64,000 nucleotides of DNA, taken from Opisthorchis felineus. Its lineage: Eukaryota; Platyhelminthes; Trematoda; Opisthorchiida; Opisthorchiidae. Each line of letters begins with the position of its first letter. Position 1 is the stretch's first letter. Of the stretch, positions 1 to 13,542 are shown in pieces. The stretch lies in contig SJOL01007527.1 of assembly GCA_004794785.1 (NCBI GenBank), positions 321,830 to 385,829 on the forward strand, read 5' to 3'. The translations under genes and the position numbers were made by a program. Below the pieces are notes generated by a model. That model saw only the letters and a program-made list of their open reading frames with translations, made no database searches and had not been told where the DNA came from.

Positions 1-590
1 CGATGAAAAAGTCCCTTTACATGGCAGAGGATTGACAGAACCAGCCATAATCGGACACTAGAAGGTTGAATGCATACCACGTTTTTGGAAATCAAAAGAA
101 ATGTCGAATGATTGCTGCATCTTTGCATAACCATACATCCAGTAGTGGATGATGGAAATTAGGGGAATAAGCCTGTATAACGAGTCCATAGTAGGGCTAA
201 ACCAGCAGGAGGAGTTTAAAGAGTTTTCAGAAACTTTATGAATGGTGTATTACTTCAAGAAAAACAGACCCAAATGTCACATTAGGATAAGACGTAACAT
301 GCTGCGGGGCGCCCAGCACTTTGTCAGTCTCTCCAGTGTGAAGTCACTGAATGACCAAAGATTCCGACTGGTTTGAAATTGCCAAAACTGATTTTACGTT
401 GTACACGGAATGTTCCGCGAGTATTTAGCGAACAGTATTACCAAAAATAGGTGGAACTCTCTGCTTTGTCCATTGTGTGAAGATATCTTCGCGTCCAAAC
501 TCGGAAGTACGAAACTGGCTAATATTATACAGTGTTCTCACTAAATAGATGGTAGATCCATTGAGGGTACTTACATTCATGATATTTTCA
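1..590. other. No supported feature; possible upstream part of a PLE relic
   Basis: No open frame, RNA gene or repeat can be supported here. It lies directly upstream of a decayed Penelope-like element on the plus strand, so the missing reverse transcriptase core of that element could lie here in unrecognisable form. A weak resemblance to the RT YxDD block near 480-530 (residues CEDIFASK) was seen but is too degenerate to call. Confidence 0.3.
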
Positions 591-599
591 ATGAGGACC

Positions 600-1440
600 G
601 GTCAGGCATATGAACAAGAAAACCAGTCATGCTTTCTTGACATGTTACGAGCCAAAACACAAGGTGGATCTACACAATGACGCGTAGACTAAAAATCAAT
701 ATAAACAGGTTTTGTTGTATATATTTTCTTAACCTCGATCCGGTGAAGGCAAGAAGAAATGCTGTACATTGCCTATATGGAGAAGCAGTAAGCATTCGCT
801 AGGCAAACTCTCTGGAGCAGAGAGTGAGCTTTACGAGAAATGTGATTCGGCACATCAGTTTCCAGGAGAATTTTCTGGCGAATAATTCCTGATTGGGATC
901 ACAAAAAGAAGCTAGATAAGAGGTAAAACTCAAGTGTATCTGTCTTTTGTACAGGAGTAATGTGATAAGCAGGCTGATGGTGAAAACTTCTTAAATAAAG
1001 CTTTTGCTAAAACATTCTGTGCTGAAAGATGTAACCTGACTTTCACCAGCAATTCTGTTATCAGATAAGTGCTAAAGTGCAAACATCTCCATCACACCAC
1101 CTCATTGTGCATTTATCAATTTTCTACCGCTGTGGAGACAGTCAAGTTTGTCAGGAAACGAGGCAATTATCAAAGCATATTTGTAAAACCATACCCTCTG
1201 TATTGTAGAACGTCCAACGTGAATAGTAATGTTTTAGCCAACTTCCATGACACCGGACACAGAATTGACATTTTAACTGCTGTAAATCCACTTTTTGAAG
1301 TGCGATCAAGCACGCCAACATTTTTAGGAACTAAGCCAGTTTCTGCTGAAGAAGTAATTAGGAAACAAATTTTCGGGCCCAACCTATGTACACAAAAGCT
1401 TTTCATACAGGCGTCGAGTCCTGTTTGGCCTGAAAATCAC
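600..1440 (+). mobile_element. Decayed Penelope-like element: RT C-terminus plus GIY-YIG region
   Basis: Remnant of a retroelement encoding a reverse transcriptase followed by a GIY-YIG-type endonuclease. Reading across frames on the plus strand shows, in order: FLDML (about 633-647), the block that follows the RT palm in Penelope-like proteins; KARRNAVHCLYGEAVSI (about 743-793) and FTRNVIRHISFQENFL (about 832-880), the arginine-rich and GYP-like blocks; LNKAFAKTFCAERCNLTF (about 992-1045); SLCIYQF (about 1105-1125), the entry to the GIY-YIG domain; HDTGHRIDI (about 1246-1272); and the terminal PNLCTQKLFIQA (about 1378-1413). The C/G-rich YIG core itself is no longer readable. At least three in-frame stops and two frameshifts occur, so it is inactive. 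Only 1069-1509 remains open in one frame. Family assignment rests on motif order recalled from trematode PLE-type proteins, not on a search. Confidence 0.6.
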
Positions 1441-4400
1441 TCATTGTACTCCCGTGACTCTACATTTACATCATCTTTATCGCTCCCGACTTTCCGCAAT
1501 GACTATTAACCAGTTTGAATCGCACTTGCTGGTTTGATCGATTTTGTCAATTCTATTTGAGTTTGATGCAGATAGAGAGATATCGAAAAGGTTACCTTCA
1601 TTCAGTTGGTGTGTGTTGTGACGAGGCACTTCTCCATGATTATTCCCTAGCACGGTAGAGCAAACAGCCTTCTGAGGCGGTCATTTTTGGTTGGTTGCAC
1701 CACGTTCTGATGAACCGTACAAACTTGTACGCCTTCGTTCAGGCCACAGAGGCCCGGTAATACGTACCCAGCATTATCGGCTGCATTGTCAATCTCGTGA
1801 AAGTGATGCATGTAATGGCTTGTGTTTTATCTCACAAATGAGGGCCCATTATACCACCAATCACAGCCTCCGTCTCATTGAAAGGATGCTTCTAATAATT
1901 TTGATGTTCGGTAGTTCCAGGAGGTTTCTGTTTTATCCAAGCGATATCTAAATTTAACTGCTGTAGGCTTGAGATGACATGTGCCTTAACCTAGATCAAA
2001 GCAGAACAATATGTTTGTTAGCAACTCTTTACACGCCTGTGCCGTAATTTGTTCATTGGACTATTTAACGAACGGATCCACTCGAACACTGACCAAATAT
2101 GCTCATTTCTGTTTCTTTTCTGCCATATCGCTCCTAGGTACACTTTAATAACATGCAAGCAAACGTGACCACCTGTAGTTTATTTTACGATTTCTGCAGA
2201 ACTGGCGCCACAAATTATCCCATGCATGCGGTAGACAACACATCAAATCGATCTAGCCTACCGTGATTTTTGTCTACTGCACTGCCTTTGAACCGCACGC
2301 ATTTGGAAAAAACAGTCAGTAAAGTGTTCTGTTCTGCACATGAATTGTTTTGCTGTAGCCCAGTTTCCGGTCACAGGCGAAAATACCGGCCCAGAGAGGC
2401 ATGCGGTAATGATATGATTTTTGTGGTTTCAAGTTGAACGTGTTTCGGGGATATGGATATTAGGTACGAGTGGCGTGGCATTCTATCCCGATGACAAGGA
2501 TTGGGTGACATTTACAAGAGGGAAAAAAGAAAAATCAAGGGAGAAAGAGCAGTCCCTGGATTTGCGGTTAGAAAAAACTAAACAGGATGCAATGAATCCA
2601 TATTTACGTTGGATAAGTTATCCAGAATAGCTTATTCCCTGAAATGAAAGACGGATTTACTGGTTGCTTCTAGAGGATGAAAAGCCAAATTCGTTTGTAT
2701 ATTTGAAAAACGAATTCTATGAAACGTCATAATTCCAGGTTTGCGTTTATGTTTAATAAAATAATCTTGCGGATTTCGTGGAGAAAATCGTTTTTAATAC
2801 ATTTATCACCAGATTGTGGGCTGTTTTATATGTGACCGCAGGGCGACCTGTTCACAATGGACCACCCTAAGGAAAAGTCCCGACTTAGAGGATTGGAACC
2901 TGTCTAGGTTCGTTCAACAACAGCAACAATCGATACTATAAGCAGACGGTTTTGAAGAAGCTGAATCAGTGTTTGGGCATTCAAAAGTATTCCTTTTCTT
3001 CAGTTCAGTTCATTCCAACCAGGTTTTCTATAATGGGCAGTAAGAGTGGTATGCTTCTAGGACCCAACGGCCTGCTTTTTGTGAACTCCTATTAACTGAA
3101 GCGAGCATTTTGCGACGATTCCTGTGTTTTTCCGATCGCTCTACTATTGTTTGACATCCACTATCCCATCTTTATTCGCCATGTTCGACTGGTCAGTCTC
3201 ATTTCTCCATTGCACGAAGAATCTAAAGTACGAGATATTGTTTAGCGAGAATTCCCTAACATATGAATTTTGCCACGTAGTACGTAACTCACAAATAGGA
3301 GGATTGGATAACGCCTCGTGTTATTGTATTCTAATGGACTGTACAACTGAGATTTGAACAAATCTCATTTGTCGACACCATGGTATGTTCCTACATCTGG
3401 CCTATCAGAGTAACCGAGCCGCATCAATCCCAAGACGGTCTAGAGTTGGGGAGATCGGACTGTGCTACAGCAGAATCAAATGAAATTTCTCTTCAGTATA
3501 CTATTAGGTAAAGATTATACCTCGCAGCAGCAAGCCGCTTTTGGATGACATTCGAAAGCAGAATGATTCACACTTCACCAGTCAGTGACTTTCACTGTGT
3601 CCACAGTTATTCAAAATTTGTCTGTCAGTTTGCAGTCAAAATGTGTATATTGATCAAAATACCACAGTTGACGCCTCAGTTTCTAGGCAATTTGCCATAT
3701 CCACTTCGTATGAGAAGAGGCGGTTTGGCCATTCCCCGGGCAGTGCACATAACAGATTGGCAGAAATGGGCTTCGGTTGAACTTAAGGACAAGATGGTGA
3801 TTCCATTTGAATACTGCTTTCTTGCATGTGAAATTCACCGATTAACAGTAATGTCCAAAATGATGCTCCCTAAAATACATGTTTAAGAGACTAGCGTTGT
3901 ATGTGCTTCCTAATCATTCTGCCTAAGGAAAGGGGCTCAAGTTATCCAGACGTAACACACTACTCATATTATTGCCCGAAACTGATTGAACACCATCACA
4001 AACTACAGATTCAGCTGAAATCAGCTAACTCTTCCCTAAAGGACAAATTCCTATGCAAATGAAAGCGTTTAGAGGGTTCAACTTACCACTTACTGCTGGG
4101 CGGCTAAGTGCTACTAAATTCAAGATTAGACTGTCGAATTTTTCATAAAATGAAGCAGGTCATCTAATGAACGAAATGTATTTCTCATCAAATTATTGGG
4201 AACAGGAATCGACCGAAAAATAGTCCATCATCCCCATCAGATTTGACCATTGTAGTAGGATCTCTCTATTCTCTACTGCAGTGTGGGTACTAGAAGACGT
4301 AGGATGGGTGTATGCGTGGTTGAAAACGACAGAAACCCCGGAACATGATTCATTGGCATTGGCTTAGTCAAGATGATGCAAGGCATGTTCCTGGAAACCG

Positions 4401-7045
4401 TTTTAAAAGCGGATTCACCAACTAAAACTACGATGCGCTAAACACAATCAAGCAAGAGTATTTCATATATGTGCGTAAAACGGAAATAAAATATTATGGA
4501 GTAAATGCGACCTAAGTTAATGAGTGCGCTGTTTGGAGGATGTGAGTAGTTTGGGTGGAGGTGGAATTATACTATTGAAAAATGGATCGCATGGACTGTC
4601 TTATTTCCATGGCCGACTGAATTAGTTTTGTTCGGTTGGAGAGAAGATAAATGCAAATAGGGATGAACATGATACTTCAATATTGCTAGCTCACAGATCG
4701 ACGATCGGTCGGAGAAAATGTGTGGTGAAACGATTTGGAAGAAACGTGGTACCGGTGAACAAATTGGGGACACTAGGTGCGGAACAGGAATCTCGAGTTT
4801 TGTTCACTTTGGTTCTCTAGCCTTACGGCATTAACTAGTGTACGTGGGGTTGGGTAGCCACAGTATTCAGATGCTGAACCCTAAATGCCAGAAAGAGGTC
4901 CGGTGACATACTAAAGTTCAGAAACTAAAATGGTTCCTTTGGCTCCTGGTTCCGTTAACACGTGGAGTTTGGAGAGATAAAAAACAGGACCAGCAGTCGA
5001 ACAATTCCCTCACCTCAGTCATGCCGACATTCACTTCCGGTTGATCCAACGTTATTGGGGGAAATCATCCTCCCGCTCTAATTCCAACATTGCGTTAGTG
5101 CTTTGTGGGTGGTGGAAACTTGGGGAACTAACAAACCTTACAGATAAGCTGGTAGTGCTTTAACCATTCTGTCCGTTAATGGCGCCCAGTGCAATAAAAG
5201 TCTCGATGTCATTTTCACACCACTGTGTGTATTTATACATAACTGCACTTCATTATGCTTCCTCCTAATAACATTGGATCAACTGGAGAAATGAATATCG
5301 GCATGACCGATATGAGGAAATCGCTCGACCGCTAGTCCCGTTTGTTTGGATCTATCTCCAAACCCCACGTGGTAACGGAATCAAAAGCCAAAGGACCCTG
5401 AACGGTAGTATGCCACTCGACCCCTCTTCGGCATTAAATGAGACAATAATGAAGAATATCGATACAATGGTTAATTTACCACGAACTTCTATACACTTAA
5501 CAGAAACCATTTTGTTAGGAACATTCATTGTGTATGCATCCGCACGCACTCCTTTAAGTGCATCTATCAAGCACCGAATAGCGAACTCAGGAAATCAGCT
5601 TTTTCAATAGTGAATGTATATAGTGGAGTCAGGTGACATTATCCCGATACACCCAAGTTACAAGTTGAGCGGTGAGCAAGCTTTCTACATGTTTACAATA
5701 AATTAAGTCAGACCCTGCCAGTTTTTTCAGGGCGCAGGTTAGCAAATTTGCAATACATACAGGATGCTGGGAAGTATGTGAGGATGCCAAAAGTTTGCAT
5801 TAAGTTGGCGTAATACACCCATTTGTAAACAGAGCTGGTGCGAACAAGAGATTCAAGTGAATTCCAGCTGAAGCTCTCGCTTACGTTATCCTTCAATTGA
5901 ACTTGCTAGAGGAAACCACCTCAAGTTCCAGTAATTAGGAAATTCGATATATCGAATTAAATATTCTTCAGATCGCAAACTATTTATGAGTTTGTTGAAG
6001 ATTTTAAGGGGAGTTTTTCGGTAGTGTTGCATGAAGCTTTTCAGTTCTTTATAACTTTTTCACTTCTTGTCAGTGGTTCATTGACATAAATCGCACAACT
6101 TCACCAGACATCACGGTGTAAATAGTTAAACACATTTCACGTATTTCGCCTATTCTAAATGAGAAAATTATGGCACCGTTTTCCAGCCATCACCATGAGA
6201 ACATCGGCAAGGTTTTTCACCCTAAAATGACTAATCGTGATCACAGTTGACCGTCGCACATTTTGGCAATAAACGGAGACATCACATGGAAAGTATCGAT
6301 TTTAGTACAAGCCACGTTAGCATAAGGGGAGACCCATTGTTATTAATTTTCCTATGGCAATCTTTGTCACTTGTGGTCCACACACAAAGTTTAATGCCAA
6401 AATTCTACGATAGAAATAGTGAGTCTGTGCGAATCTGATGGAAAAGATGGAGGAGGCTGAAAAACACTGAGAGTAATATAGTAGAACCTTGCATGAAATC
6501 GGTAACCATGTTAGTAAAACACCATCAGGCTCTGAACAGTGGGTTATGCGTGGTCTTAACCACAAAATCCATGTACGCCACAAGAAGTAGACTACTTTTT
6601 GTGTTCAGCTGTTATGACCGCGTCCACACTTACATAGTATACGGACTTTTACGACCATGCTGATGCTAGCGGAATTCTGGCCCAAAATTTTAAAGTAAGG
6701 CTACGTCCACTTGTGAAAACGATTAAGTGTCCACCTACAATTCCATGGGCACGCGCACTGATAACAAACAGTGAGTCCTTTGATAGAAATGTTTCATACA
6801 TGTCTCGCCGCTGGGCCCACGGCCATGTTGAGGTTCACCAAATGAGTTCAATTCGTTAGAAGTAACCGGGAATTCTTTTTCAAAAGATAGCTCACAGTGT
6901 TTCCATTCAGGTAAAAAAGCAACACACCACATTCTGGTCTTGTATCCATATGTCAGGCCAGCCGAGACTGGAAATACGCTACAAAGTGAACTGTTGCTCG
7001 TTTTTCTATGGTTTACTCATTTCCTAGATATCTACATATGCTTAG
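1441..7045. other. No supported gene or repeat
   Basis: AT-rich sequence with only short open frames in all six frames (longest 113 codons at 3545-3886, plus strand). Those frames lack recognisable motifs and paired splice signals. No tandem repeat, RNA gene or mobile element was recognised. It is best read as intergenic or intronic DNA. Confidence 0.4.
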
Positions 7046-7176
7046 CTGTCACATTCATGGGCGGAGAGTTTGGTAAACGTTCCAAGATCATGTTCGCGTA
7101 TGTATATTTCAGCGAGGATCTCCTGCTTGCACTCCTCAAACTGGCCGATATGTGCATGGAGAATACCGACACTAAG
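7046..7176 (+). CDS. Candidate internal exon, unknown protein
   Basis: The open frame begins after a TTAG acceptor at 7042-7045 and reads AVTFMGGEFGKRSKIMFAYV, then a leucine-rich stretch EDLLLALLKLADMCMENTDTK ending at AAG/GTCATG. A stop follows just beyond in the same frame. Codon choice (GGC, GCC, CTC, CTG) is richer in G/C at third positions than the flanking DNA. If the GT at 7177 is used, the frame joins in phase 0 to the next candidate exon across a 45-nt intron, a size typical of trematode short introns. The donor is weak at +3 (C). A second possible acceptor (TTTCAG, 7105-7110) would shorten the exon. I do not recognise the protein. Confidence 0.3.
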
Positions 7177-7221
7177 GTCATGAAGAAAAACTAGACATTT
7201 TGGTTAATTCACACTTTTCAG

Positions 7222-7378
7222 TCAGGTCGAGAAATGACGGTGGAGCTTCAGAGCCTCATCCATGAGTTTCAGGCTCTCACAACCGGGCGACGCTCACAGT
7301 CGAGGAGTGTAAGCAGTGCCAATATCTTTGATTTGGCAACTATTTTACAGTCAGTGGACGGTAACATCTCCTATGAAG
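7222..7378 (+). CDS. Candidate internal exon, unknown protein
   Basis: A pyrimidine-rich acceptor (CACTTTTCAG, ending 7221) precedes 157 nt open in one frame, closed by a good donor (GAAG/GTAAAG at 7379). The translation starts SGREMTVELQSLIHEFQALT, is followed by a serine/arginine-rich GRRSQSRSVSS stretch, and ends FDLATILQSVDGNISYE. This looks like helical protein with a basic linker. The frame is continuous in phase 0 with the exon at 7046-7176. Downstream exons would lie beyond 7378 but were not found. No family is recognised; the call rests on splice signals and coding-like composition. Confidence 0.42.
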
Positions 7379-10300
7379 GTAAAGACTAACAACAGCAGTA
7401 TCAGTATGAATGCCCGATGACCGGACAGCCTCACGAGCACAGCCTGTTTATGATACAGCTACGTTCAAAACGTTGGGACACTAAGGTTACTCGCACTCAC
7501 TTCTGCACCGAACAGGAATGACTGCAACCAGTAGATAGCAGCACCGCCTGCTACGTTTTTGGGCCTTGTTCAACCACACACAAAAACTACACACATGAAA
7601 AACTTTGGTAACCAAGGTTTCCCCCAATTCATCTCCAATCGGTTAGTACGATACAACCGTCACTCTGGAATTCCGTAAAAATGAAACAATATCTTGTCAA
7701 TTTTTTGTCCAAAAATTGGAGTTTCAGATAATTCAAACGAACACTGCCGGCTAGTTATAAAATTCAAGTAACCATGGTTGCACCCTTTCGGTTGGTTTGC
7801 GACCTAGCCAACCACACTAAGCATCTAACAATTCAATCCCACTCGTCGCTCTTCTAGTGCATAATGAATAGTTACGTAAAATACTCATAGTATAAGCGCT
7901 GGGAGGTTGGAAACGTCATCTCAGTAACGGGTAGCACTACGGAGAATGTTTCATCCCTAGAAGAAATTCCCTGGGCAGCCAAAACAAGTGAGACGAAGGA
8001 TGTAATATTTTGACGCAGAAATATGAACCTTTAAAATGTGTTCCGTCGTGCAACCATGGATGACAAGCTTGCTTATGCAGCTGACACAATCCTTATATTT
8101 CTTCACAATAATTAAGAAAAAGAAAACCTTCTATAACAACAGTTCTTACACAGACAATTTTGTTCTGATCCCTCAGAGCGGGTTTGAATTAATTTATCTT
8201 CTATAAAAATCATACTAGTTGGAGAAATGAATGCTAAAATTCATAAGAGAAAGCGATTTGGTTTCGTACAAACATTGGCAAAATAACGTGATGATAGCAA
8301 GAGTTCCATTCAGATATCAGCTGGATTTCTCGTTTGTAACGTCCTTCGGGTCGCTTCATGTTTTAGTTGGAATGGTATTCAAAAAATCAAAGTATTTTTG
8401 ATGAACTAACTGGACTTACGAGGTTCCTAAAGAGAAATCCAAACTTAGGAACCACGCCTATCTGATGAGATAGAGGAAGGGCGAAACTGGTAGTGCAAGG
8501 TCAAAGAAGTGTCAGCAACGACAGCCTTGGATCAAACATCTATTTTCGTTAGATTAGCCTATGCATGCTATGGGTGACAACACCTGGTTACCTGTCGCTT
8601 AACGTTCAACTCCTTCTTTTCTCGTCAGTGCTGGGTGCCCCACCTTACATTCTTGGGTATCTTACCTCTCCTATCCGGACTCGTTCTAAAGTGAGAATAT
8701 ACCTGACCGAAATCTTGCTATCTGATTCAGGGATGTAGATTTGGAGAGGAATTTAATTTATCTATGTCAAGCACAGGAATATAAGACTTCAGGTCACAGT
8801 AGTCCAGTCGAAAAAGTCAATGGTTAGGGAGTCGGTCCACAAGTAAGCTATACTCTACCGTGCGGATTTAGAGAATTAATTCATTTCATAATTCCGAAAT
8901 TAATTAAAAGGCCAAGAAAACCTTAAAATCTGTAGTTCTTGTCATGTTGTTAGTATAGCCAGTGGTTTTCTCCTCCTGGTCTGTGCCCCATTCAATATCA
9001 GTCAGTTTGGAGTCTAAGACTGTTGCCAGTAACTCTGTTAGTGACTTTGCGCTGTGAAGCATTTAGCTGCTAGTCACGACAATGAGTAGTAAAACGGGTG
9101 GAAAATGTGGCGCGGCTACCCCAACTCCTGATTTCAGATGACTCCGATGCAAAGTTAAGTGACCATCCGGACTCGGAAATAGAATGCATCAGTTTTGAAT
9201 GGATCGCAAGATACTGTTAAACATGGTACTGTGAGGTGACTCGACTTCGGGTGACAGCGGACGAGTATGAATAACGGTTTTGTGGGTGCCACAACACCTA
9301 CATATGGATCATGCAGACAATCGGATTTTTGAATTTCGCTGCAACTATACGACAGGCGGTGTCTGCGTCAACTTCACATAAGCAGCCCTAGTTGTTTACT
9401 TTTAGAAACCTCACCATCTGTTTGGGCAGTTCGCTTAATAATCACAAGCTTGAGCAATCGTACTACAAACTCAGAGCTCTGATATTTCCCTCAGTGTGCA
9501 CTTTCCGCTTTGGAGTTAGAAGCGTTGAAACAACGCGAATGCGCTAATTAACCCACATAGCTTAGGCCACAGATAAATGTAGGACAATAGTCTATAGGTC
9601 TGGAGCCATTCAAGAAACTACAATACCAGTCCTAGTAAGGTTTTGTTTTGCTCCGCCTGGTGGATAGTGGCTTACTAACTGCCACTGACTTCAACAGAAG
9701 AAACCCTCGGATCTAACCACAGACCACTTGAAAGATAGCCTTTCCTCTGTATTACTGAGTAGTCTGATAGTCGCCGCTCAAACGTGAGACAAAAGCTTGT
9801 TTTTTTGAACTTCGGTCCACATTCGTTGTGAAGATCTAAATAGATAGGTTCTATCCAGTGACGTACTAAACTATAAATCATGTCATTGAGATTTAGAAGT
9901 CAGGTTAGTTGAACCAACGATACCGCGCAGGCAGTTCCGAAGAGGAATCTCCCTCAGTAATCTTAAAGTTGGCGAACTTTTGATACGCGATACTTTGAAC
10001 ATTCCAAGGTTACCATTTTCTCCACATTCAAGTGTATTTTACCCCATTCTAAACAGACCTCCCTTGGCGTACACACGGTGTCATTGTTTTAAGGCAGATA
10101 TGTTTAGGATGACACTGACCATATGAACGGACCTCAAGAACTACAAAGGTGGGAACGGGTCACCGTGTAGTTGTAAGCCCATATGTGTATTGACATGCGG
10201 ATGAATAGTGCACAAGTCAATCCAGCTGGTTCAGCATGGTAAATTATTCTTATGACAGACAGCAGTTCACTTAAGTGGGGAAAATGATCTCGTTAAAGAA

Positions 10301-11025
10301 ACAGTTACAGTTACGTCTCTATGAAATTAAAATCCAGAGCGAGTATACAATAACCTGTAAGTCAACGTTAACGGGCCAGTGGCGTTTCGAATGTGGTAGT
10401 CCCAATCCTTGTTGTGGGGAAGATATTTATGGATGACAAGAGAGCCTTACGGCCTAAACGAGACGAGAAAGCCTCGCTTTAGTGCCTTACCGCATTATTA
10501 TGAAACAATGCTGTATGTGCGGTAATCTAAGTAATCGAACCTAAGGCAAAAACAATCAGTCGGCATAGACGAACCCCGATCAATGCCTCTTGGACCGTTC
10601 CACGTGGGTTGTCTCTGTGACCTATGAGAAATCACTGTGTACTTTACCCGTAAAATATTGTTTTCTCGTTATTCGGTGATTTGTGTCTAGCACAAAAATG
10701 TTTGTTTGTGATTGCTCAAATGATTGCGACGTAGGGAAAGTTGGTTAGCTCATTTCAATAAGGTGACGTATATCACGACTATATGTAGGTCCACATACAC
10801 AGGAAACGTAAACAGGAAACAAACAAACAGACGACCACACGCCCGAAGCGTCGACAAAAGCTTTCAACAAATTTGTTAAACTTTCGTCGAAAAGCTTCGA
10901 TAGATATTGTAGACTTTCCATATATTTTCCTCCCTTTGTTTACTAAAGGGATTTTCTATTAAAACTGTGTCGTATTCACTTTATTCAGTATAATGCTCTA
11001 TAACATTTCAAATTATTCCTGATAG
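7379..11025. other. No supported feature
   Basis: No open frame above 70 codons and no recognisable element. A short acidic open stretch on the plus strand (about 9144-9220, beginning DSDAKLSDHPDSEIECISFE) follows a CAG trinucleotide but has no clear downstream donor, so it is left uncalled. Probably intron or intergenic DNA. Confidence 0.35.
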
Positions 11026-11123
11026 CACCATATATCATGTATCACGCTGGAGACGACAAATTACAGCTAGGGTTTCTGTCGCTGGATCGCGAAATTAAGT
11101 CCCCTTCAATTTTCCTTGCATTT
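11026..11123 (+). CDS. Candidate internal exon, unknown protein
   Basis: A pyrimidine-rich acceptor (ATTCCTGATAG, ending 11025) precedes 98 nt that stay open and end at a consensus donor, GCATTT/GTAAGTACG (GT at 11124-11125). The exon begins with two bases of a split codon. It then reads PYIMYHAGDDKLQLGFLSLD and REIKSPSIFLAF, ending on a codon boundary. The same frame stays open beyond the donor to 11237, so the frame alone does not fix the end. Candidate plus-strand exons at 13.5 and 16.4 kb suggest a spread-out gene, but phases do not join directly, so intermediate exons would be needed. No domain is recognised. Confidence 0.38.
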
Positions 11124-12289
11124 GTAAGTACGGATGCGATTGAAATTCTGATAATTATAGGATCAAGTAAGGAACATATATCTAGAGGGCTCCAACCAAT
11201 GAAACGAGTCGATCACATTTTGCACCCTCATACATAGATCATCTTTTGTTTAGACGACAGTTCATTTGATTAGCGGGATCGTTTTGGACATCTCGTCATC
11301 TCATAACCACATAGAAGTAGGTGTACACGGATCCCTTAACATCCCGCCTGGTACTCTGTCAGTTCTGACTGAAGATAGGTTTTCTATGTAGAAGTATTGC
11401 ATTATTTGACAGTGCTGTAAACACTAGTCTTCTGCTATTGTCTTATCCCAGGAACAGAGCAAAATATGCGAAAATGTTGAATGTGTCACACTGAACAAAC
11501 TCACGGTACAACGATCTTGCTTATAACGCAAATGCTTTATTGTGTTTCAAGTTACGGTGGAAAAAGTTATTCAAGGTCTCGTTGTAGAACCTGTTGCAAA
11601 AACATCCAGCCCGTTATATGCCCTTCGGTATCTTTTTGAGATCCGATAGGATTTCTGAGAAACCATCAAACTAACCGACAGTAGCTAGAGTGCAAAAGAG
11701 TTACTACTTCCAAGTATATATGTATATTATTAACTTCAAAGTAATCTTTGAAACAATAACACTAGTAAAACTGTTAAAAATCCTCCGATGGTCGGTCCCA
11801 GGCTTTTAAGACTCATCGCTTGGATACCTTTCCCGAGGAGTCTTGACCAACCTTACATTTTGTGCCACGTTGAGAAAGAATTCTATATCCTGCATATCAG
11901 ATCAAATGACATCTCAAACGAACTATTTGCGGCACGTTTGTCGAGGAACGCTACGAGTAAGAGAAGCATTCACTCATTTTAGTCCCCCAATAATACTATT
12001 TCCACTTGAAAACAAATGTTTGGTCCAATGTATCCAACGAATATTTATTGATTAAACAAGTGCATGACGTATTGACCGGAAATACGAGACCCGGTTTTGA
12101 AGTTTTCCGTGAGTTCTCAATATGCGTTCTTCGACTACATTTTCACAATTTTATCAGCAGCTCTAACTAGGTCCCCGAACGAGGTAACGTAAGGCAGCGC
12201 TGACTAGCCTGCATTTCTGGAATTTTGCGCCAGATGTCGTGTGCACAATTGGTAGATAAATCTGGCGAACAATTAGAGAAACTTAAGGT

Positions 12290-12679
12290 AAAGCTAGTTT
12301 ACTTTTTAAAGCTAAATTTATGAAAACACCACCCCCTAATAAAAGGATATCCAAAGACTTTCTTACGGTTTTACAAAAGAGCAAAAATCAAAATACAGAG
12401 TTTGCTGTGTCACAATCGTCCTTAAGACCAGTGTGTTTCTGCAATTCGTTCGAAAAATTGGCTCGATGTTTGAAATGGCTGGACGTGAATCATCGGCCGA
12501 TAGGCTACAGATACCCAGGTCACCATCTAAGATCAGTAAACTCCGACTGCAGAATCCTTTTTCTATTTCCGCCAGTCGCAGCCGCAAGGATTTTTAACGC
12601 GATAGAGTGGAAGGTATACTATTCAGACGCTAAAAGACAACCATCAGAATTATATGCTGCACTTTCAGAAGGTCATCAG
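12290..12679 (+). CDS. Open frame with a possible donor, unknown protein
   Basis: The frame is open from just after a TAA near 12287; the first ATG is at 12320 and the frame runs to a CAG/GTATTA donor-like site (GT at 12680). The second half has protein-like composition (KLARCLKWLDVNHRPIGY; PPVAAARIFNAIEWKVYY; SELYAALSEGHQ). No strong acceptor with a pyrimidine tract is seen, so the left edge is uncertain. The donor is only fair and the exon would end in phase 0. No family is recognised. It could be a chance open frame. Confidence 0.2.
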
Positions 12680-13542
12680 GTATTATTCTAATGATATGTA
12701 ACCGTTTTGGATTGGGAACATAATAATTAATACCAGTTACAGGTCATTAATTCGGCAGCAACCGGTAGTTTACCGTTGAGATGCACCGACAGAACCCACT
12801 ACTCTCACTGTCACATGAAGCTCCTTTGTTTGAAAGCAAGAAGCTCATTAATTGATAGTGCATACAGTCAACAAGGGACTCATATTACCAGTCATTTTAT
12901 CACATCGTCCTCCTCTCATCGGGGGCCGACCCATTATTACTGGTCCTTTTAGGGGGTCACATCCTTGTGTGCAGCCTAAATTCTGTTTTTCTTGAAAAGC
13001 GCTCCATCTTGGAGAAAGATCAATTTCATTGACAGGAAAAGATAAATTTCTTGGTCAAATGTACTTACGTGACGGAATGTAAAACGGAAGATACATCTGA
13101 TAAATCAAATGGATGAAAGTTGACTGAGACTAATCCTAGGGCAAGTAAACCATTTAACTTTTGATTGCCTGCACAGAATAATTGGTCGCACTTCATGACA
13201 GAACTTGCCTTTCCTGTGAATTGTACATCCCATCTGTGATAATAAAAGTGTGATTACTCTACATTACTTCTGTTGGGAAACGCCAAAAACTGAACAGAAA
13301 GTAGTGATCATAGATGAATTAAAGCCTTGCTGCGTGACGACCAATTACCATTGAGTTGCTTATAGAATTCAGGGTCCCGTGATTAATGCAATTATTTCGG
13401 GAGACGCGCTAGCCCATTCCAAAAGCTTGACGGGCGAAAGACAGTAATCTGGCGCAGGTGTCCAGCTCGACTCGGTTTCAGTTCGGTCTTTTCCTGACCT
13501 TCATTTTAACTGAGAATAAGCATATTTCTTCTTGCTTTGCAG

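Noticed and set aside
8655..8720. 20-nt minus-strand micro-exon (acceptor CTCACTTTAG, donor GAGAG/GTAAGA)
   Set aside because: Signals this short are expected by chance in 64 kb, and no neighbouring exon joins in phase.
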